This document shows, piece after piece, positions 51,716 through 57,264 of a stretch of DNA of 57,264 bases. Position 1 is the stretch's first letter. The number at the start of each line of letters is the position of its first letter. The notes below the pieces were generated by a model, which did not search any database, was not told where the DNA came from, and worked only from the letters and a program-made list of their open reading frames with translations. The DNA comes from JBHGYD01 sp041920415 (GTDB lineage: Bacteria > Bacillota > Bacilli > Bacillales > Anoxybacillaceae). The translations under genes and the position numbers were made by a program. The DNA is taken from assembly GCA_041920415.1 (NCBI GenBank), contig JBHGYD010000043.1, forward strand, positions 1-57,264, written 5' to 3'.

Positions 51716-52108
51716 TTGGCACAGGTACAATATTATGGCACAGGCCGTCGCAAAAGTTCTGTTGCGCGTGTACGCTTAGTTCCTGGTGACGGACGTATTG
51801 TCATCAATAATCGCGATATTCAAGATTACATTCCATCTCAAGCGTTAATTGAAGTCGTAAAACAACCATTAGTATTAACAGAAACATTAGGTAGCTACGA
51901 TGTATTAGTAAACGTAAAAGGTGGCGGTTTCTCTGGTCAGGCTGGCGCAATTCGTCACGGCATTGCGCGCGCGTTATTAGAAGTTGATCCAGAATATCGC
52001 CAAACATTAAAACGCGCAGGTTTATTAACTCGCGATGCTCGTATGAAAGAGCGTAAGAAATACGGTCTTAAAGGCGCTCGTCGCGCACCACAATTCTCAA
52101 AACGTTAA
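51716..52108 (+). CDS. rpsI: Ribosomal protein S9
   Basis: A head protein whose tail touches P-site tRNA; 130 residues. It starts at TTG (51716), after AAGGAGGGT, giving MAQVQYYGTGRRKSSVARVR. The invariant C-terminus ends in Ser-Lys-Arg, which contacts the tRNA anticodon stem. GGGFSGQAGAIRHGIARAL is the family signature. A terminator follows. In B. subtilis ybaJ comes next, but here ybaK does. Confidence 0.98.
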   Translation: MAQVQYYGTGRRKSSVARVRLVPGDGRIVINNRDIQDYIPSQALIEVVKQPLVLTETLGSYDVLVNVKGGGFSGQAGAIRHGIARALLEVDPEYRQTLKRAGLLTRDARMKERKKYGLKGARRAPQFSKR

Positions 52109-52121
52109 TTATTTTTACAGG

Positions 52122-52155
52122 AAAATCCCAGCTGTTATGGCTGGGATTTTTTGTT
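52122..52155 (+). terminator. Terminator after rpsI
   Basis: AAATCCCAGC (52123-52132) pairs with GCTGGGATTT (52140-52149), then TTTG and more T. Confidence 0.93.
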
Positions 52156-52231
52156 TTTATTATAAAAAGTTTTTAGCGCATGTTTGGGGGGAAACGGTAG
52201 GAAACTACATCCCAAAGGAGCGTGAAAACAA

Positions 52232-52672
52232 ATGAATGTGATCACATCTTTTAAAGAAAAGAAAAGGGAAAAAGAAATTAGGTATGAACGAAAAATGCTT
52301 CGTGATTTGTCGTTAGAAAAGCTGAAAAAGCAAGCTCATGAATGCTTTAGTCCTTTTTATCAAACATATCGTGTTTTCCCTTCTGTTATTGAAGATGGAT
52401 GTATAGATATGGCAATTGAGGCTTATTTGCTTGGTGCGAGCTATAGTCGTTTTGGCTATTATGGAGAACCGTTAGAAATGGTAAAAAAGCGTTCGGCACA
52501 GGAAGAAAAATATTTAATTGATGCATTGTTTGACTTTTTATGTTTTTGGGGAGAGTTAAACGATGCACTTATTGGCGAGTCTTTGTATTATGCATGTGAA
52601 CATTATATTACCAATTGGTGGACGGAAGGGTTTGAAAAAGGAAAAAAGCGTTGGCGTTTAAAACTTCATTAA
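52232..52672 (+). CDS. ybaK: YbaK-like protein (DUF2521)
   Basis: A 146-residue Bacillaceae protein of unknown function, identified from position between rpsI and cwlD and from the remembered family pattern. The N-terminal 30 residues are very charged (KEKKREKEIRYERKMLRDLS). A central conserved stretch is VIEDGCIDMAIEAYLLGASY, then SRFGYYGEPLEMVKKRS. No signal peptide or membrane span is visible, so it is likely cytosolic. CAAAGGAGCG precedes the ATG. Confidence 0.8.
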   Translation: MNVITSFKEKKREKEIRYERKMLRDLSLEKLKKQAHECFSPFYQTYRVFPSVIEDGCIDMAIEAYLLGASYSRFGYYGEPLEMVKKRSAQEEKYLIDALFDFLCFWGELNDALIGESLYYACEHYITNWWTEGFEKGKKRWRLKLH

Positions 52673-52736
52673 AAAGTTCTACTTTCTCCTCTTGTCCCAT
52701 ATAAGATAAATAAGGGAAAACGCAGGAGGAGAAGCA

Positions 52737-53444
52737 ATGAAAGTAAAACTATGGAGTACAATTATTGGCTTCGTTATACTCATCGTTTTTTTTCAATACA
52801 TCTTTGCGAATACAAGTTCAACGAAATCGTGGAATCTTCCTCTTTCTGGAAGGATCATCGTCTTGGACCCTGGACATGGGGGTCCGGATGGCGGAGCCGT
52901 CGGTGGAGAGATATTAGAGAAAGAGGTCGCATTACATATCGCTGTAAAGCTACGTGATTATTTACAACAACAAGGAGCTCTTGTACTGTTGACACGTGAA
53001 GATGACAGTGATTTAGCAGCGAAAGATACAAGGGGATATAGTCGACGGAAAGTAGAAGATTTAAAAAAACGCGTTCAATTGATTAATCAATCTGAGGCTG
53101 ATTTATTTATTAGTATTCATCTCAATGCGATTCCGTCGCCGAGATGGAGTGGCGCACAAACTTTTTATTATGGCTCATTCATAGAAAATGAGCGGCTCGC
53201 TAAATTTATTCAAGCGGAGCTTCGTCGTAATTTAGAAAATACGGATCGTTCCGCTAAAGTGATTAATACAGTTTATTTGTTGAAATATGCTAAAAAGCCG
53301 GGAGCTCTTGTTGAAGTTGGCTTTTTGTCCAACCCAAATGAGCGAGAACTTTTAGCTTCGGATCATTATCAAACAAAGCTTGCAGCCTCGATATATAAAG
53401 GAATTTTACGGTATTTTTCCAATGAAAAAAATCCTCCTAACTAG
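52737..53444 (+). CDS. cwlD: CwlD, germination-type N-acetylmuramoyl-L-alanine amidase
   Basis: Removes peptide side chains in spore cortex so that PdaA can make muramic lactam; 235 residues. A single N-terminal membrane anchor (WSTIIGFVILIVFFQYIFAN) exports it. The Amidase_3 zinc site is in VLDPGHGGPDGGAVGG (His), with a Glu soon after (EILEKEVALH) and FISIHLNA (His). The catalytic Glu is in GALVEVGFLSN. AGGAGGAG precedes the ATG. Its stop codon lies inside the terminator hairpin. Confidence 0.96.
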   Translation: MKVKLWSTIIGFVILIVFFQYIFANTSSTKSWNLPLSGRIIVLDPGHGGPDGGAVGGEILEKEVALHIAVKLRDYLQQQGALVLLTREDDSDLAAKDTRGYSRRKVEDLKKRVQLINQSEADLFISIHLNAIPSPRWSGAQTFYYGSFIENERLAKFIQAELRRNLENTDRSAKVINTVYLLKYAKKPGALVEVGFLSNPNERELLASDHYQTKLAASIYKGILRYFSNEKNPPN

Positions 53445-53460
53445 GGAGGATTTTCTATTT
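53427..53460 (+). terminator. Terminator overlapping the end of cwlD
   Basis: AAAATCCTCC (53428-53437) pairs with GGAGGATTTT (53445-53454), loop seven bases containing the cwlD stop. CTATTTTT follows. Confidence 0.8.
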
Positions 53461-53545
53461 TTACAACATTGAGGACTAACGTTCACATATATGGTATAGT
53501 AAAAATATGAAAACGAATACATATATAAGGATTGGGTGATGAACA

Positions 53546-54562
53546 ATGCTAACCGAAAATGATGTGAGAGGATTATTGGAAAACATAAAAGACCCATTTT
53601 TAAATAAAACGTTTAAAGAAACAAATGCGATTCAAGAAATTAAAATAAAAGAGGAAAAGGGGCATGTAAGTGTTAAAATCGCTTTAGCCAAAACAGGAAC
53701 AGCGGAGCAGTTACAAATACAAACAACGATTGTGCAATTATTGAAAAACGCAGGCGCTGCTTCTGTAGGATTAAGATTTGCCCAACTATCAGAAGAGGAA
53801 ATCGTAAAACACTTAGGGAACCAAAAGCAAACAACATATATTGCAATTGCTAGTGGCAAAGGTGGTGTAGGGAAATCCACCGTTTCCGTCAACCTCGCTG
53901 TCTCACTTGCGCGTCTCGGAAAAAAAGTGGGACTAGTCGATGCGGATATTTATGGATTTAGCATTCCTGATATGATGGGCATTGTTGAAAGACCGGTTGT
54001 GCGTGGCGAGAAAATCATTCCAGTAGAACGATTCGGGGTAAAAGTAATTTCGATGGGCTTTTTTGTCGAGGACAATGCTCCTGTCATTTGGCGTGGTCCG
54101 ATGCTAGGAAAAATGTTAAATAGCTTTTTTAAAGAAGTCGAGTGGGGAGAATTAGATTATTTATTATTAGATTTACCGCCAGGAACAGGGGATGTGGCTT
54201 TAGATGTTCATTCGATGCTTCCTGCCTGCAAAGAAATTATTGTCACTACCCCTCATCCAACAGCGGCATTTGTAGCAGCGAGGGCAGGAGCGATGGCGCT
54301 TCGCACAGAACATGAAATTATTGGTGTGATTGAAAATATGTCCTACTTTGAAAGCAAGCTAACAGGCGAAAAAGAATATGTCTTTGGTAAAGGCGGTGGG
54401 GAGAAGCTTGCGAAAGAATTACAAACCGAGCTTTTAGGACAATTACCGCTTCAGCAACCTGATTGGAACGATGATGATTTTGCTCCGTCAGTATATGCGG
54501 AAGACCATCCAATCGGCAAAATTTATATGAATATTGCTGAAAAAGTGGTGAAAACATGCTAG
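53546..54562 (+). CDS. salA: SalA, Mrp-family P-loop ATPase
   Basis: A Mrp/NBP35-family ATPase of 338 residues. In B. subtilis SalA represses scoC and so derepresses exoprotease genes; relatives are Fe-S carriers. The N-terminal domain (residues 1-95) is MIP18-like. The deviant Walker A is IASGKGGVGKSTVSVNLAV near 110, with VDADIYGFSIPDMMG. The switch II segment is LLLDLPPGTGDVALD. The C-terminal CxxC of Fe-S carriers is absent here (only one Cys at the end), which fits the SalA branch. Confidence 0.93.
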   Translation: MLTENDVRGLLENIKDPFLNKTFKETNAIQEIKIKEEKGHVSVKIALAKTGTAEQLQIQTTIVQLLKNAGAASVGLRFAQLSEEEIVKHLGNQKQTTYIAIASGKGGVGKSTVSVNLAVSLARLGKKVGLVDADIYGFSIPDMMGIVERPVVRGEKIIPVERFGVKVISMGFFVEDNAPVIWRGPMLGKMLNSFFKEVEWGELDYLLLDLPPGTGDVALDVHSMLPACKEIIVTTPHPTAAFVAARAGAMALRTEHEIIGVIENMSYFESKLTGEKEYVFGKGGGEKLAKELQTELLGQLPLQQPDWNDDDFAPSVYAEDHPIGKIYMNIAEKVVKTC

Positions 54563-54570
54563 TGCCACTA

Positions 54571-54609
54571 AAAAAAGAGCGAATCTCATGACGAGATCGC
54601 TCTTTTTTA
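54571..54609. terminator. Bidirectional terminator between salA and gerD
   Basis: AAAAAAGAGCG pairs with CGCTCTTTTTT, with an inner ATCTC/GAGAT hairpin. A runs on one side and T runs on the other serve the converging salA (+) and gerD (-). Confidence 0.9.
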
Positions 54610-55212
54610 ACTGCTTTGACCTTGTTGGTTTCCTCCGCCTTCTTCCTCTCCTCCTTGTTTTTTCGTTCCTTGCATATTTTCAGCGGCTTTTATTAAAATA
54701 TCTTGAATTTTTGCTTGAAATAATGGACTGTCAAATGTTTCTGTCATAACTTTTTGGAGATGAGTACGAAATTCTTTACTTTTTAAAACAGTAATCATCG
54801 CTTTCTCCATCTCAGGGTTTTGAAGAACATCTATCATCATCCCTTGATACTCAGGGTCTTTCATCAAAGCTTTTATCGTTTTTTCTTGCTCCGTTTTTAA
54901 GCTTTTAGCAAAGCTTTCAGCAAATTTGGGGTCTTGGAGCGCTTTTTTCCAAAATTCAGCCCCTTTTTTGGATGTTAAGATTTGCTCCATCGTTTGCTTT
55001 ACGACCGTTTGATCCATGATTAGTTGTTGTTTGATCTTATCCTCTGTCATAATGTCTTGAATTGCTTTTTTTCCTTCATCTGTTTTTAAAATATCCACCA
55101 CCATTTTTTTCGTTTGGTCATAATCAGGTGGAGGGGGGCTGCTCTCTTGTGGAGCGCAAGAGCTAAGAATAAGGAAATAACTCAATAACAGGAGCAATGT
55201 CCAGTTTTTCAT
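54607..55212 (-). CDS. gerD: GerD, spore germination lipoprotein
   Basis: An inner-membrane lipoprotein that scaffolds germinant receptors into the germinosome; 201 residues, longer than the 185 of B. subtilis. The signal peptide (WTLLLLLSYFLILSSCAP) ends in a lipobox LSSC with Cys19 as the acylation site. A proline-rich linker follows, then a helical core with repeated DP/EG-KK units (EGKKAIQDIM, DPKFAESFAK, DPEYQGMMIDVL). The tail is Gly/Gln/Glu-rich. AAAGGAGC precedes the ATG. A near-consensus sigma-G promoter lies upstream. Confidence 0.95.
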   Translation of the reverse strand: MKNWTLLLLLSYFLILSSCAPQESSPPPPDYDQTKKMVVDILKTDEGKKAIQDIMTEDKIKQQLIMDQTVVKQTMEQILTSKKGAEFWKKALQDPKFAESFAKSLKTEQEKTIKALMKDPEYQGMMIDVLQNPEMEKAMITVLKSKEFRTHLQKVMTETFDSPLFQAKIQDILIKAAENMQGTKKQGGEEEGGGNQQGQSS

Positions 55213-55249
55213 GTGTCAATAAGCTCCTTTCTGCAATGTTCCTTATCCT

Positions 55250-55279
55250 TAATATGAATTTCCGACAAAAAAATATGCA
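55250..55279 (-). promoter_or_regulatory. Sigma-G promoter of gerD
   Basis: On the minus strand TGCATA (55279-55274) and CATATTA (55256-55250) are separated by 17 bases. Both fit the forespore sigma-G consensus (-35 TGMATA, -10 CATANTA). gerD is a sigma-G gene in B. subtilis, so the assignment is consistent. Confidence 0.8.
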
Positions 55280-55364
55280 TTTGTCTTATTAATAGCTGGC
55301 GTTTTTAAAGAACGATTGATAAAATTTTAAAGGAATAATTAGAAAAATGATGGAGGTTTAAGGT

Positions 55365-55976
55365 GTGAACAGCCGCAAATGGGTTCGTTTATTTTTAACA
55401 ACATTGGGGCTTGGGGGAATTACTACAGCGGTTACTGGATTTGCGATTAGATGGAGCGAGTACCAAAAGCTTTTTACGGAATTACATGTTGGAGAAATTT
55501 TCGCTGTTTTGATTTGGTTCATCGGTTTCGGTTTTATTTTTAGCGTTATTAGTCAAATGGGTTTTTTTGCTTATTTAACCATTCATCGATTTGGATTAGG
55601 TATATTTCGTTCCGTTTCGCTTTGGAACTCTGTGCAAATCGTTCTGATTTCATTTGTTTTATTTGATTTAGTATATTTTCGTTATCAAGTTTTTGCAGCA
55701 AAAGGAGAGTCAATTATTAGTTACATATTAGTGGCTTTATTGCTTTTATTAGTTGGGCTTGTTGTAGCGTATGTAAAAAGTACCCAGACAAATAAACAAG
55801 CATTTATTCCAGCGTTATTTTTTATGACAGTGGTTACAATCATTGAGTGGTTTCCTGCACTGCGTATTAACGACAAAGATTGGTTATATTTAATGCTATT
55901 TCCTTTATTAATTTGTAATGCTTATCAGCTTCTCATACTTCATAAATTAGCGGGAGTAAAAACTTCATCGTTTTAG
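55365..55976 (+). CDS. kbaA: KbaA, activator of the KinB sporulation kinase
   Basis: An integral membrane protein needed for KinB signalling into the phosphorelay; 203 residues. It starts at GTG (55365), after TGGAGGT, as MNSRKWVRLFLTTLGLGG. Six or so hydrophobic segments are visible, including FAVLIWFIGFGFIFSVISQM, SIISYILVALLLLLVGLVVA and WLYLMLFPLLICNAYQLLIL. The C-terminal part ends shortly after HKLAG. The stop codon lies three bases before the IS605-like hairpin. Confidence 0.95.
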   Translation: MNSRKWVRLFLTTLGLGGITTAVTGFAIRWSEYQKLFTELHVGEIFAVLIWFIGFGFIFSVISQMGFFAYLTIHRFGLGIFRSVSLWNSVQIVLISFVLFDLVYFRYQVFAAKGESIISYILVALLLLLVGLVVAYVKSTQTNKQAFIPALFFMTVVTIIEWFPALRINDKDWLYLMLFPLLICNAYQLLILHKLAGVKTSSF

Positions 55977-55978
55977 CG

Positions 55979-56030
55979 CAGGAGACCCCCACTTCAAAAG
56001 CCTCTAGGCTTTAAGTGGTGGGTAGTTGAC
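55979..56030 (+). mobile_element. IS200/IS605-type right-end remnant
   Basis: GAGACCCCCACTT is followed by a hairpin: CCCACTT with AAGTGGTGGG (56013-56022) outside and AAAGCC (55997-56002) with GGCTTT (56007-56012) inside, then GTAGTTGAC. This is the subterminal palindrome layout of IS200/IS605 right ends, which also carry the omega-RNA 3' part of TnpB elements. No tnpA, tnpB or left end is present: kbaA lies on one side and pdaB on the other. So it is a solitary end or a decayed copy. Confidence 0.6.
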
Positions 56031-56038
56031 GAACATAG

Positions 56039-56079
56039 TAAAAGGAGGATTACACATAAAATGCGTAGCCTCCTTTTTC
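56039..56079. terminator. Bidirectional terminator between kbaA and pdaB
   Basis: AAAAGGAGG (56040-56048) pairs with CCTCCTTTT (56069-56077), with an inner TAC-CAT/ATG-GTA hairpin. It serves converging kbaA (+) and pdaB (-). Confidence 0.85.
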
Positions 56080-56081
56080 AT

Positions 56082-56843
56082 TTACTTCACTTCTTTACTA
56101 TTCGTTTCCCCGTTTGCAATCAGTTCGGAAATACTTACATTACGATAGCCGTGTTGTTTCATTACTTGAATAATTTGCGGCAATGCTTTAGAAGTTTGTT
56201 TAGCGGAATCAGAGGCATGAAGTAAAATAATATCTCCTGCTTCCATGTTATCAACTACATTGCCAACAATCGTATTTACTCCTGGATTTAGCCAATCTTT
56301 TGAATCAATGCTCCAATGAACAACGGTATAACCTAAAGAATCAGCGATTTTTAGCACTTTTGTATTAAAATTTCCATTTGGTGGCCGAAGCAATGTGACA
56401 TCTTTTATCCCTAGCGTATCGAATACTTTTTTTGCTTGCATTAAGTCTCGCCTTATTTTCGCATCTTCTAATTGTGTATAATCCGTATAGTTATAGCCCA
56501 TGCTTCCAATCTCATGCCCATCCTCTTTAATTCGCTTGACGATGTTAGGATGCCTTTCAGCCCAAGAGGCCGATAAAAAAAATGTCGCATTTTTAATTCC
56601 ATTTTTCTTTAATACGTCAAGAATTGGTAATGCATTTTCATCTCCCCAGCTAATATCAAAAGTTAACGCAATTCCATGCTTACTTTTTTCTGCCTTATAG
56701 ATAGCTTTAGGTCCACTAGGTGTTGAAAATACAGGATTATTTATTTTTTGAACATATAAAATAAAAGCAGTAAAAAATGCAGCGAGAACAATAATGAGCC
56801 CCTTCTTTAAGGAGCGACCATTTAAGGCATAGAAAAAACTCAA
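56082..56843 (-). CDS. pdaB: PdaB, sporulation polysaccharide deacetylase
   Basis: A NodB-fold carbohydrate esterase family 4 protein needed to keep spores stable after the late stages; 253 residues from the TTG at 56843. That start follows AAAGGAGAGG and gives a length close to the 254 of B. subtilis; an ATG at 56897 would add 18 residues. A membrane anchor (GLIIVLAAFFTAFILYV) is near residue 20. NodB motif 1 is ALTFDISWGDE, and the expected second Asp of TFDD-type enzymes is Ile here, as in PdaB. ILLHASDSAKQT is motif 5. Confidence 0.93.
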   Translation of the reverse strand: MSFFYALNGRSLKKGLIIVLAAFFTAFILYVQKINNPVFSTPSGPKAIYKAEKSKHGIALTFDISWGDENALPILDVLKKNGIKNATFFLSASWAERHPNIVKRIKEDGHEIGSMGYNYTDYTQLEDAKIRRDLMQAKKVFDTLGIKDVTLLRPPNGNFNTKVLKIADSLGYTVVHWSIDSKDWLNPGVNTIVGNVVDNMEAGDIILLHASDSAKQTSKALPQIIQVMKQHGYRNVSISELIANGETNSKEVK

Positions 56844-57148
56844 TGTTTTCCTCTCCTTTTTCCTAAAATCTTTCTGTGAACATCTTATGCTTGTCATATC
56901 GAGTTATGAAATATATTTCGTAATTTTGCCTTGCGAAAATATGAACAGTAGAAAGGGGGGAAATCAAGTTAAAAAACGAGTAGACAGAGAAGTGTGAAGA
57001 TGCAGGAAAGAGTAGAAAAAGCTTTTATAATTGTGGTGACTTTTCTTTTTTCTACTCGTTTCAATAATAGCTAGAGTAAGCATACGTTTCTTGAAAATAG
57101 ATGAAAAACAAGAGGTTTATAAAAAATACCCTTGGTGCTAGTTGAACT
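56844..57148. other. Intergenic region upstream of pdaB
   Basis: About 305 bases without a convincing gene. On the minus strand GCATAAGAT (near 56892-56884) could be part of a sporulation -10 for pdaB, but no firm -35 was found. The rest holds the competing inverted repeats at 56971-57061 and AT-rich sequence. A 24-codon frame at 57000-57074 lacks a ribosome site and was not called. Confidence 0.5.
56971..57061 (-). terminator. Terminator-like competing inverted repeats before pdaB
   Basis: On the minus strand AAACGAGTAGA (57061-57051) can pair with TCTACTCGTTT (56984-56974), which runs into more T. The overlapping GAGTAGAAAAA (57057-57047) can instead pair with TTTTTCTACTC (57020-57010). 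Only one fold can form at a time. It could end transcription of the upstream minus-strand gene or regulate entry into pdaB. Confidence 0.45.
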
Positions 57149-57164
57149 CTACTGTTCAACTAGC
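57137..57164. repeat. Perfect 11-bp hairpin over a stop codon
   Basis: GCTAGTTGAAC (57137-57147) and GTTCAACTAGC (57154-57164) pair perfectly around a six-base loop. The loop contains the TAG stop of the minus-strand partial gene. On that strand a T run follows nine bases after the stem. Confidence 0.75.
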
Positions 57165-57264
57165 TCAAGAGAAACAAGCGTGTAAGCCAATAAAATACCG
57201 TCTAATGCCGTTTCAAACCCTTCGACGCTGTTAGCACGGATCGAAGTGAGACGAAACACATCCA
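57149..57264 (-). CDS. 3' end of an unrecognised protein gene
   Basis: The minus strand is open from the window edge to a TAG at 57151-57149. The last 37 residues run from DVFRLTSIRANSVEGFETAL to LVSLELVEQ, a mixed hydrophobic and charged helix-like tail. I do not recognise the family. The codons look normal for this genome. The gene is cut by the window, so its size, start and function cannot be judged. The stop lies inside a perfect hairpin, and terminator-like repeats follow before pdaB. Confidence 0.5.
   Translation of the reverse strand, partial: DVFRLTSIRANSVEGFETALDGILLAYTLVSLELVEQ

Noticed and set aside
57000..57074. A 24-codon plus-strand peptide frame
   Set aside because: No ribosome site, and it lies inside a pair of inverted repeats that explain the sequence better.

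Overview
The window is a low-to-moderate GC Firmicute chromosome segment from an endospore-forming member of the Bacillaceae. Protein sequences, gene order and leader RNAs closely follow the Bacillus subtilis rrnW-ctsR to pdaB region. Some traits fit the Anoxybacillus/Geobacillus side of the family: an adenylate kinase with four zinc-ligand cysteines, and palindromic intergenic repeats. The genus is inferred, not proven. Spore-related genes (sigH, cwlD, gerD, kbaA, pdaB) show that it sporulates. No replication origin, tRNA, CRISPR array, prophage or complete insertion sequence is visible.

Layout. 1-410: the end of an rRNA operon (5S rRNA and terminator), with a long palindrome and a consensus-like promoter just upstream of 5S. 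851-14849: the CtsR stress operon (ctsR, mcsA, mcsB, clpC), radA and the PIN/TRAM gene yacL, isoprenoid genes ispD and ispF, gltX, a T-box-controlled cysE-cysS unit, and RNA-processing genes mrnC, rlmB and rae1. 14918-16766: sigH, rpmG, secE, nusG. 16870-27550: rplK, rplA, rplJ, rplL, an rsmC-like methyltransferase, rpoB, rpoC. 27636-32486: rplGB, rpsL, rpsG, fusA, tuf. 32630-47738: the S10-spc-alpha superoperon with secY, adk, map, ybzG, infA and rpoA. 47872-52108: the ECF transporter core ecfA1-ecfA2-ecfT, truA, rplM, rpsI. 52232-56843: ybaK, cwlD, salA, gerD (-), kbaA, pdaB (-). 56844-57264: terminator-like inverted repeats and the 3' end of an unrecognised minus-strand gene.

How it works together. 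Most of the window builds the transcription and translation machinery. Control is visible mainly as RNA structure: a cysteine T-box, an L10 leader with attenuator, an L13 leader, two copies of an L1 (23S helix 77) mimic before rplK and rplA, and several unassigned nested hairpins (before fusA, tuf, rpsJ, rpoB, rpoA and adk). The stress operon carries a consensus CtsR operator over its promoter. The gerD gene has a near-consensus sigma-G promoter.

The departures from the expected order are the lack of disA between radA and yacL, the lack of ybaJ between rpsI and ybaK, a solitary IS200/IS605-type right-end hairpin just after kbaA, and the palindrome in the 23S-5S spacer. I found no convincing wholly new multi-gene system. 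The best leads are RNA elements and these local gains and losses. Several genes start at TTG or GTG codons, chosen from Shine-Dalgarno placement and family N-termini.
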